Notes under the pieces: model-generated
What the model saw: only the letters and a program-made list of their open reading frames with translations
The model's database searches: none
What the model was told of the DNA's origin: nothing
From: Larix kaempferi
Taxonomy: Eukaryota; Streptophyta; Pinopsida; Pinales; Pinaceae
Assembly (NCBI GenBank): GCA_027924585.1
Contig: BSBM01000606.1
Span: 13,211,501 to 13,275,500, forward strand
DNA: 64,000 nucleotides
Reading direction: 5' to 3'
Part shown: in pieces, positions 10,644 through 19,536 of the stretch
Numbering within the stretch: position 1 is the stretch's first letter
Layout of the letters: each line of letters opens with the position of its first letter
Made by a program: the position numbers and the translations under genes

Positions 10644-10661
10644 TCCTCGGAAACAACACCA
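10644..10661 (-). promoter_or_regulatory. R4 primer binding site, Athila-like
   Basis: The plus strand reads tcctcggaaacaacacca, a decayed form of the reverse complement of the Athila site TGGCGCCGTTGCCGGGGA. It lies four bases from the LTR edge, as is common for that group. Confidence 0.5.
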
Positions 10662-10665
10662 AAAA

Positions 10666-11675
10666 TGTCAGGAAAAATACATGCTAATTAGTTTGACAGT
10701 TAAATTTTCAATCGGGTCTCATAAGCTTCGAGGTGAAAGAACTGTAAATGCAGTATTGGAGCCTAGTCTAACCTAATCTAATCTAATGATGGAAAACACA
10801 CTCCAATTCAATAAAAACAAGCAACAGGAATAGCCCAACACTTTAGGAATACGCCCATTATAGGGAAGCCATATCTCGCGAGTTATACCTTTAATCTCTT
10901 CATTGGTAATTGAAGCTATAAATAGAAGCCAAGTGCAAGAATGAAAATGCTAAACTAGTGTAGGAACAAAGGGCAATGCAAGAGACAGAAATAAAAAATA
11001 AAATAAAATATGGGTGCAATAACACAAGGAATGAAAAATAAAAGGTCATTAAGCTACGAGAAAACTATATCCATGCAAAATAGTTGATCGTAAAAGCAAT
11101 CAAACAAATAGGAAATGAAATCAAAACTCAAACTTTGTTCTCAGTCAAATGCATCGATCATAGGAGAAAAATGAATGAAAAGAAGAATGGAAATGAAAAA
11201 AGGAAAACTAAAATAAATAAATACTTATTGTTAAAACCCAAAACTTGTTCACCTAGCTCATCTGCCTAGTCACGTAACACATTTATGCCTTTTTCCGATA
11301 TTTTTGGCCTCCAAAAACCCAAAAATCCCTAAGTTGGTAACCACATGGGAAAAAAATCAATTATTTCGCTAAAAATAATTAAATGCCTTCAAAAAAGTCA
11401 AACCCCCCCCCCCCAAAAAAAAAGAAAAAGGGGAAATTATTCAAAATAAAGGAAAAATGAGGGAAAACTCAAAATACCATGAACAATTACTAGTGGTTTC
11501 CCAATACCATGGGTCAATACTCACCACCCAAAATTTCTATGAAAAGGTGATAGAGGCCCCCCATTTTAGATACAAGAACACATTTAATCTTCCCTACCCT
11601 TATGGTGCCAAAATTCCCATTGAAACCCCAACTACCCTTTGAACTTATGTTTCCCCTTGCTGGTTGAGTTTATAC
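10666..11675 (-). repeat. R4 LTR (minus strand), outer edge uncertain
   Basis: Begins (plus-strand reading) TGTCAGGAAAAAT just past the primer site and continues to the start of R5. It contains a CTAAT-rich patch near 10760-10790 and a C-run/A-run at 11404-11430. No second copy is in the window, so the far edge is not confirmed. Confidence 0.4.
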
Positions 11676-12286
11676 TATTGATGTATTTGTAACTTTAGAA
11701 GATATTCACTTGTATATTGTATTTGTACTTTATTGTATCCCCAACGGAGATGTATTATTTCTCCGATTGGAAGTGTCATTAGTTGTACTTGCAAGTGTCG
11801 TAACTTATACTTGATGGGTTATTAGACCACCTTGATGGGGTCGGCCTTGTATGAGTCATGTGGGTCAAAGGGTTATTAGACCACCCTAGTGGGGGTCGGC
11901 CCAGTCAGCATTATGTTAAGTGGTTAAGTTGGGGCCGACCTAGTTAGAGTTTAAAGGCAAGTCAAGTTAGTGTATAAATAGAGAGTGCGTCTCTCTCATT
12001 TTACACATTCTCTCATTTTACTCACTTCGCATTAGTGAGAGAGAGGAGGAGTGCGCAGAAGTGGAGGAGGAGTATGCTGCTAAAGATATATATCTCTTGG
12101 GTTTGATCATTGTGATCCTTGTATTGATGCTTATTCTATCTCTGAGGAAGTTGCAGGGATTTCCACCTTCTTGGTTTCCCTGGTGAAATGTTTTGTGTCT
12201 CTTGTCTCTTATGCTTGATATGCTGTACATGTTGTTATTTCAGTTAATATCCTAGATCTATTGAATTAAATGATGAAAAAATAACA
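11676..12286 (+). repeat. R5 5' LTR with two U3 repeats
   Basis: Runs from TATTGATGTATTTG (the family start TGTTGATG with TG changed to TA) to AAATAACA, 611 bp. The motif gggttattagaccacc occurs twice (11816 and 11870). It is directly followed by the primer site. Homologous to the LTRs of R1 (4209-4797), R9 and R15. Confidence 0.9.
11973..11980 (+). promoter_or_regulatory. TATA box of the R5 LTR promoter
   Basis: TATAAATA inside the LTR, downstream of the two U3 repeats and about 310 bp before the LTR end, in the place expected for the U3/R boundary. Confidence 0.6.
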
Positions 12287-12299
12287 TGGTATCAGAGCT
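12287..12299 (+). promoter_or_regulatory. R5 primer binding site
   Basis: TGGTATCAGAGCT immediately after the LTR, complementary to the initiator tRNA-Met 3' end. Confidence 0.9.
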
Positions 12300-14559
12300 A
12301 GCCTGAAGGAAGGCATGATATTGCATTTATGAGACTTGTTGCACTTGCGACAAATTGGAAGTTAGGGCTTGATATAGCAAAAACTAGTCATTATAGAAAT
12401 TTGGCTATAAATCCATTTGGGAAAAGGTTCAGGTTCTAAAAATTCTGCAGTTCGTAGATAAAATTCCCATTTACCTTTTATCCGAAGCACAACATCTGAT
12501 TCATTGTACTTTGTGAATTATGATCCGTACAAGTTAGGGTTTCTGCCTCTTCCAGATCTCAGTCATAAACAGGTGACCTACGAAAAAAAGGTCACAACTT
12601 GGGCTAGGAAGTTCCAACTGAAATTTTTTCAACTATGACACGTAGGGAAAAGAATGTAGGTTCACAGGTCCACTTTTTAGAGGCCAAAGTTGAAACAGGG
12701 ACACGTGGCACTCCATACAAGTTCGCTCTCCTGTTTTATCCTATAAACATGTCACGTTTCGACACTTGGCATAAATCTCTCTTAGAGAATCCAATTGAGG
12801 TCAGAACTATTGGGTTGGAAATATGACAGGTCAGGCTACCATAGGATGAATTTTTAGACCCCGTGGATTCATAATTTCAGAGATGCACCAGAAACAATCA
12901 GGTGCATATTTCTATCAAAATAGAATTGGATTTGAGCACCTTCATTCTTGGCTTGTCACTACTGTGGGAATTTAGGGCTTCAGAGAAAGTTGGAATTTAT
13001 GGAATCAGAGACCACAGATGAATTCTTCTCATCAAAATTGAAATTTAGATACTAAGATCAATTTTTTTGGTTGGGAAGAAGGTCAGGCTTGATCAAACCC
13101 TAGTTTGGGAGTTTGATTAGAAAGGTGGAAAATTAGGGCTTCTGCAAAAGTTGAAATCTTTGAAATCTATGACCACGGCTGGAAGCTCCTCAAAAAAATC
13201 GAAGTTTAGAACAAAAGATCAAACCTTTTGGATGGGAAGAAGACCGGGCTTTATCAAACCCTATTTCGGGATCCTGTCCAGAAGATCCAGAAGCTTCAAA
13301 GGCAATTTTGAGGGGTCAAATTTTGCAGTTTTCAAAATTGAAGTATACTAGCATGATCAGCTCAGCAAGGCACATCTTTCAAAATTGGAAGTTTTAGGGT
13401 TTCTCTGAAAAACCCTAATCCAACTCCAGATCCAATTTCAACAAATCAAATTGGATTGGGTTAATCCTAGAAGAGAATGAATTGGACACCTGTATAAGTG
13501 AAGAAGTTCTAGTTTCAGAGGGAGATGATGCTAAGGCCTTAAATAAGAATGCTACAAGCAATATCGACAGGTATGACTTGAGGAGATACATGTATGTTTT
13601 TGAAATCTTTTAATGATTAAGGTTATGATATGTTTGTCTTTATATTATTGAGGTTAGTACAATATTGATTAATTTTAGACTTGTCTTATCACCCTAGCAA
13701 AAGTATGAATGCATGTGAATGATAGAAGAAATTCATTAATTAGGGTTATGACACTTATGATTGTACTAATGCACTGTGGTATTGTATGAGGATGATGTTG
13801 TCCGCTAACATGAAAGGTACAAATCAGTTTCTAGATCAATAGCATATGACTATGTTGACATGAAGACAAAGACTCATGGATCACATAGAAGCTCTACTTA
13901 CGAGGTATGTATAATTTGGTTCTACAATGGTTAACTTATGAGTTATGCAGGTTACTAGCACAAGTCATTGAAGAGAACAAGAAGACATTATGCGGGTATG
14001 TTAGACATAACTAGCTAACATGATAATCCAGGTATGTTTTTTCTATACAAAGTTAGAATCCTACCTTGTGTTAGGATCTCTTATATAAGTATACCTTTGT
14101 ATGATTTATGATTGTTCTTGAAGTTAGAAGTTTAAGTAATAAAGGGTTTATGCATATTATGTTTCTTACTTTGATTGATGATATGACTAACTAGAAAAGT
14201 CCTATGGTCAAATAAGAATATGCATGAGTAAAAGAAGTCCACCCTGAAACCCCGAATACTAATGCTTGTGATAAATTACATGTGTGTGAAATGATCATGA
14301 CCATAGATGTTAAGAGTATTTAGGATCATAATGTTTTGATAGTATTGAGATTATATTAATATATGTGTGGTTATGTATGAGATCTTGAGGATGACACGAT
14401 GATGAAACTAGTGCACACTTAAGCATGCATAGTGGTCCAGGATGGATATAAGTTCAAGGATAGATAATCAAGGAAGAAAAGATCAAGAGGGAGCACACTC
14501 CAGTAATTCCCACAAGGACACAAAGACTGAGAGGGAGTCCAACCTACAACTAAACAAAG
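12300..14559 (+). other. R5 noncoding leader with conserved splice-like boundaries
   Basis: No gag, protease or integrase motif. It aligns along its length with the R15 leader (60610-62995, opposite strand). Between 13550 and 14060 several conserved GTATG(T/A) sites follow AG or GG: for example acgag/GTATGT at 13905, TTATGCAG/gttac at 13950, tgcgg/GTATGT at 13995 and tccag/GTATGT at 14031. R15 keeps the same junction words. They look like short exons between introns, but splicing is unproven. Confidence 0.45.
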
Positions 14560-14969
14560 ATAAGTATTTGAATTATCATTACTTATTACTTAAATGATGT
14601 TCTTCAGTAATGTGCATACTTATGTTCCTAGATTTAGGTTGTGTATTATGCATATTAGAATAATTGCATTAATGAACAATATACTACTAATATGCATGTA
14701 ATGGGTAAGTCGACTATGGCACTGTACAACATTCCATTGCTACTTATCTAGAATGAAACCTCTTTACTGACATGTTAGGAGCAGTGCAAACTCTTAACAA
14801 TGTTTCGGTAGAGATGTAAGGCATCTAGAAAGTTACGGGATATGGATAAATGTTGTATTGAAGCATTGGCTAATTGCATGACTATATGACATATGTCTTT
14901 ATGCATAAGAATGTGTTTTTTGAAAAATTATGAGAAGTTTCTAATCATGCAATTGAATATGACTTGTAG
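14560..14969 (+). other. Conserved 410-bp intron-like insert in R5
   Basis: The same insert as in R1 and R15: left boundary acaaag/ATAAGTATTTG, right boundary GACTTGTAG/gaaagatcg. Upstream a degenerate but recognisable tail of the integrase-RT linker is present (PTRTQRLRGSP), and downstream comes the linker before RT. Confidence 0.6.
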
Positions 14970-16500
14970 GAAAGATCGTGTACAATCACCTACAAGGACA
15001 ACAACATTTGTTCCAGCAACGAAGTTCAAGAAAACTATCTATTGAAGATATTGAAGAATCTGAAGTTCCCAGGATCCGGGATGAAGTAATGAAAGGATGC
15101 CATGATCGAGGAGTACCAGTCGATCATGAAGAATGATGCCTGGGATGTGGTCCCAAGACCAGAAGGGAAGTCTGTTGTGACTTCCAAGTGGATCTATAAG
15201 ATCAAGCATGGTACAGATGGTAGCATAGAGAAATATAAGGCTAGGTTTGTAGTTCGTGGCTTCTCCCAGAAATAGGGGATAAATTATGAAAGAGACTTTT
15301 GCACCTATAGCTAGATACACTTCCATCAAAACATTACTTTCTATGGCTATAGTGATGAAGTGGAAGATACACCAGATGGATGTCAAGACATCTTTCTTGA
15401 ATGGCGTACTCGAAGAGGAAGTGTATGTGGAGAAACCACTTGGTTTTGAGACACATGACGGGGAGTCATATGTGTGTAGATTGAAGAAATCCTTGTATGG
15501 CTTGAACCAAGCTCCTAGGACTTGGTATGGTAGGATAGACAACTTTCTATCCATTTTGGGCTTTACGAAGAGTAAAGCGGATTCCAACCTTTACTACAAG
15601 GTTGAGGAAGGCAATCCAGTGATACTACTTTTGTATGTGGATGACCTATTTGTTACAGGTGAGGATAGATTGATTTCCAATACGAAGAGGAAGCTTGCTG
15701 CCGAGTTCGAGATGAAGGACTTAGGGATGATGCACTACTTTCTAGGCATGGAGGTGTGGCATAGTGCAGATGGAATCTTCCTTGGACAAGGGAAGTATGC
15801 AGTAGAGATCCTGAAGCAGTTCGGGATGATGGACTGTAAGGCCATAGCCACACCTGATGAACACGAGACCAGATATTTGCTTTGCGGTGAACACATTGAG
15901 CCAGTTCCTGACGGATCCAAGAAGTGTTCACCTGGTTGCTGTAAATCATATTCTGAGGTACCTAAAGGTTACGATTGATTATGGGCTAAAGTATGGTGTG
16001 AATCAAAAGTTTAACCTAGAGGGTTATGTTGATTCATATTTAGCAAGTACTGCTGTAGATAGGAAGAGCACTTTAGGGTGTTGCTACAGTATGGGATTAG
16101 GTGTGATCTCTTGGTTTAGCGGGAAGCAGTCCTGCATAGCGCTGAGTACAGCCAAAGTAGAGTATGTCGTAGCTTGTTCGGCTAGTTGTGAGGTAGTATG
16201 GCTTAGGAAGCTACTGTCAGACTTATTTGATCTCCCATTGGATGCTACCTGTATTTATTGTGACAAGCAGAGTTGTGTGAAGTTGTTAGCGAAATCGGTG
16301 TTCCATGATAGGTCGAAGCACATCAAGATCAAATATCACTATATCAGGGATATGGTGCAGAGAGGAGCATTGAAGCTCCTGTATGTTGCAATGGATGAGT
16401 AGATTGCATATGTGTTGACCAAGCCACTATCCAAAGTGAAGTTCGAGTACTTCAGAGAGAGGCTTGGTGTTCTTCGGATAGAAGATAATTCAAGGAAGAA
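14970..16500 (+). pseudogene. pol: R5 copia reverse transcriptase and RNase H
   Basis: RT motifs in order: DVVPRPEGKSVVTSKWIY (about 15136), FAPIARYTSIKT (15295), HQMDVKTSFLNG, EEEVYVEKPLGF, the full LKKSLYGLNQAPRTWYG block (15480) that R1 and R15 lack, and YVDDLF (15635). A deletion of about 90 bp near 15855 removes the family segment around MASNLKLLCDAS. RNase H follows in another frame: YVDSYLA (catalytic region changed from DSDW), STAKVEY, DKQS and HIKIKYHYIRDM to 16399. A stop then truncates the family C-terminus. Confidence 0.9.
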
Positions 16501-16572
16501 GTGATGGGACACATTTGCAGGATCCATTCCAACCATGGTGGTAGGAGAATCCTCCCATGGATGTGGATATAA

Positions 16573-16970
16573 GTGCTGTGTCATGAGCATCGAGACGATG
16601 CTTCAGATGACATACATCAGGATGATGTTATGATGATGATGAGGATGATCATGTGTGATGAGTATCAGGTGGATACTCTGGATGATATGCATGAGGATGA
16701 TGCTATGATGATGATCACGATGATCATGTGTGATGAGTGTCAGGTAGATACTCTAGATGATATGCATCAGGACGATGCTAGGACGATGATCGGGATAATC
16801 ATGTGTGATGAGTGTCAGGTAGATACTCTCGATGATATGTATCAAGACAATGCTATGACGATGATCAGGATAATCATGTGTGATGAGTGTTAGGTAGATA
16901 CTCTGGATGATGTGTATCAGGACGATGCAGTGACGATGATCAGGTTGATCATGTGATGATGTACATCAGG
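16573..16970 (+). repeat. 75-bp minisatellite, about five copies, in R5 3' UTR
   Basis: The unit word atgtgtgatgagtgtcagg recurs at exactly 75-bp steps (16651, 16726, 16801, 16876, and a partial at 16951). Because 75 is a multiple of three, a 106-codon frame runs through the array with a 25-residue repeat (MCDECQVDTLDDM...). R1 has one unit near 3790-3850. Confidence 0.9.
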
Positions 16971-17029
16971 ATGATGTATGGTGAGTATCAAGTTGATACT
17001 CCATGGCCATGGACAAGTTGTATAGATGA

Positions 17030-17172
17030 GCATGTAATATTTCCCTGGGAGATCTTGTCGGTCACGCTTAGGCACATAAAGGATCGTGGGATCCTCTTTC
17101 GAGGTTTTTCTCTAGGACGACATGTATTATTTCCCTGGGAGATCTTGTCGATCATGCTTAGGAACATAAAGG
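17030..17172 (+). repeat. Two ~93-bp units at the broken 3' end of R5
   Basis: The words tttccctgggagatcttgtc and cttaggnacataaaggatc occur at about 17040 and 17133. These correspond to the 90-bp units of R9 on the opposite strand. The element stops inside the second unit. Confidence 0.75.
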
Positions 17173-19536
17173 ATCTATTTTTGCTGCAACATCCTTCCCC
17201 AAAATTTTGGAGATATTTGGGGCCCCTCCTCCTGCACGTTTTGTAGCAAGTGTTTTCCTTGTCTTTCAGAGTTATTTTTTCTCTTTAACTTGGAAAAAGT
17301 TTCAAACACTTGCTTTCCAAAATTTTTCTAGATTATTTTCTCTAAGGCAAAGTCACCTTTTTCTCTTTAGCGCAGTTTTTAGCCTTAAGTCGGCCGCCCT
17401 TGGCGCAATTTTTAACCATAGACTCCCCACTTGGTGCAAATGAGAACTATAAGTCGGTCGCGCCTTCGTAGAACTTCTAATGCTAAATCTTTTGCCTTGG
17501 CACAGAAGTTAACTGCAAATCTGCCACCTTACTCCTTTGTATGGTCGCCTTTTCTCTTCAGCGCAGTTTTTATCCCTAATTCTTCCGCTTGGCACAAATG
17601 ATAACCATATATTCGGTGCAATTGCTAATCATAAGTCCGCCACTACGTGTGTTTTATAACCATATCTTGACCGCAGATGGCGCAAAACCAATCCTTAAAT
17701 GAGCGCCTACGCGAAAATATGTTTTATTGGCTCGTTGGCGTGATTCTCGTTAGCGCATGTTTTATGACTAAACCTTCCACCAAAGGCACAAGGCTTGTCC
17801 TTGTAAACCCCGCCATCATATCCGAATAGCCCCGAGCTCATTTTTTGGACGCAACACTATCATCCCAGGATTTAACATTGCGAGTGCCTCTTTGATGCCA
17901 GATTTAATGTTACACTCACTGCTTGACAATTTAGCGCAGGCCTTAATCTCGTGATCGCCGCTATGGGCACGACAATTTATTTTGGTGCATGTGCAACGTT
18001 GGAGTTGGTAGGGTCATGAATGTGGCCATGTGCCATTTTAAATTCATAGGTTATCGAGCCCCATGCTCATTCAATTCACCAACCCACCACCTCACGTGAC
18101 ATAAATGCCACCCCATTATAAACGCATGCAACAAGGTTTTGAAAGTTATTCTGTCATTCATCAATTTGAATACAGCTCACCACTCACCATCCGAGAACAA
18201 AGCTCGCCATTTGCTGCAACGCTCCTGTGGGAGCCATCGCCCATCTTGGAATGTCTTCCAGCCCTCTAAGGACCCCGCAAGTATGACAGGTAGGTGCTCT
18301 ACCCATTCTTTTCTTGTTTTACCCCGTAGGTAACTCTCTATTACTATATGTATACCTCTAAGGGCATGGAACAACCATTTTATTCCTTGTTCTAGAATGA
18401 GGATACAAAATTGACCTATGTGAACTGGGACTTGGAGAGCCCTATTAACACTAGCTAGCCTTAGGTTTGTCCTGCTATCACTTATGCAACACCCTAAGTA
18501 GGTCCTTCCCACGCAGCTTTCCATCACTGAGTTTTTTCGTCATGGCCACAATTAGCCCACTCAGATGTCGTTCCAAGTCCAAATCTTTAGCTAGTGCTTG
18601 TTACTTTGAAACACCGCATGCATGCTCACCCAATGGGAGGGAATGCTAAGAATCATGGCAGCTATGCACATACGATGAATAAAGGACTTAAGTATGTGAT
18701 GGGTGATTTAGTGCTATGAATCGCTTAGATTCTGTGATAGGCACATGCATAGGAAGGCATGGTGGCTATGTCGATGCCTTCAAGCCAAGAAAAGTCTTCC
18801 AACACTTGCTAGCCCGTCAAGGATTATACATTCATGCCTAGATCATGAAACTAAAAGAATGCTCGACCAAACCCCCCTCCTTTTGTTTGAACACGATAAA
18901 AGCAAAATGACAGTTCTGCTGTAGGGAACATTATGAATGGCCCCTCTTTCACTTATAAACCGCTCATGTGTATTTATCCGTGTTACTGGCGCAAACCCAA
19001 TGGTGCCCCCAGTCGCGCAAAACATTTAGGCACTTGCGCGTTTCGGTGAATGACATGATACCATTAAAATCCTCCAGTTCCTTATCCCTTCATTAGTTTC
19101 TCCTGGTCGGGCTTGTTTTAGAACACACGTACATTTTGAACAAAGTAATAGCACAAATTGGAAGTGTATATTGCTACCTTTTCACCATGTCACTCTCCTT
19201 GTTGTTAAATTTCCCAGACTACAAACAAGCTTTGGCGCGATGGGCACATCAAGCATGAAATCAAGGCAACCACGACCCTAAAACGTCACATAGGTTCTAG
19301 AGCTATCTTTCAAAGAGTGATTGATCCATAATGCTATTTGTCTCATACATGAAGCCACAGTGGTTTGTGTTAGTGTCTAGTGTTTCTCATGATTGTCAAC
19401 TATGAAATGGTAGCTGAACTGAGAATTAGTGGATCTTTTGTTAAAACAACCTCCATGTTTTTGAAAGTAGTATATTTTGAGATTTTTCCATATCTATGTT
19501 GATTAATACTTGAAAGTTATCTAGTTAAAATCAACT
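17173..19536. other. Unassigned block, possibly 5' region of R6
   Basis: No recognisable coding sequence. Between about 17345 and 17790 degenerate repeats of ggcgcaa/gcgcagttttta with taagtcggccgc occur every few tens of bases; GCGC-containing words recur to about 19240. A promoter-like stretch sits at 18093-18124. R6 needs a 5' LTR and leader here, but the Tat-type LTR words seen at 35500-35850 are absent, so either the LTR was lost or this is a different sequence. Confidence 0.35.
18093..18124 (+). promoter_or_regulatory. Candidate promoter: G-box plus TATA-like box
   Basis: CACGTG (18093-18098), a G-box core, lies about 16 bp upstream of ATTATAAACG (18115-18124). A possible splice donor ACAG/GTAGGT follows near 18290. 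This could be the transcription start of R6 or of a lost gene. Short motifs like these occur by chance. Confidence 0.3.

Larger units (their letters stand above)
8617..11675 (-). mobile_element. R4: Athila-like Ty3/gypsy remnant, minus strand
   Basis: A minus-strand LTR (10666-11675) and an Athila-type primer site (10644-10661) are followed downstream on that strand by about 2 kb of degenerate leader/gag-like sequence. In that part acidic, charged stretches such as KRRIWTLVSM and ITNDEEKP can be read on the minus strand (about 9900-10080) between stops. R3 interrupts it at 8616 and R5 abuts it at 11676. Confidence 0.5.
11676..17172 (+). mobile_element. R5: copia element of the R1 family, 3' end lost
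   Basis: 5' LTR, primer site, a 2.3-kb noncoding leader, the conserved intron-like insert, RT-RNase H and 3' UTR repeats, but no polypurine tract or 3' LTR: the 3' UTR repeats stop near 17172 and unrelated sequence begins. gag, protease and integrase are absent; the leader occupies their place, as in R15. It depended on proteins supplied by other copies, even when young. Confidence 0.85.

Noticed and set aside
11402-11430. C-run followed by A-run as a possible assembly gap or sequencing artefact
   Set aside because: Homopolymers of this size occur naturally, and sequence on both sides reads as one R4 LTR-like stretch; cannot be decided here.
15039-15587. 182-codon minus-strand open frame
   Set aside because: Antisense shadow of the R5 RT; the same shadow (starting MESALL) recurs opposite R1, R9 and R15 RT.
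16573-16893. 106-codon acidic repeat protein in R5 3' UTR
   Set aside because: Explained by the 75-bp minisatellite with a period divisible by three; listed as a repeat, coding role unproven.
18177-18527. 116-codon minus-strand open frame with aligned splice-like sites on the plus strand
   Set aside because: No recognisable protein; kept only as part of the unassigned block.
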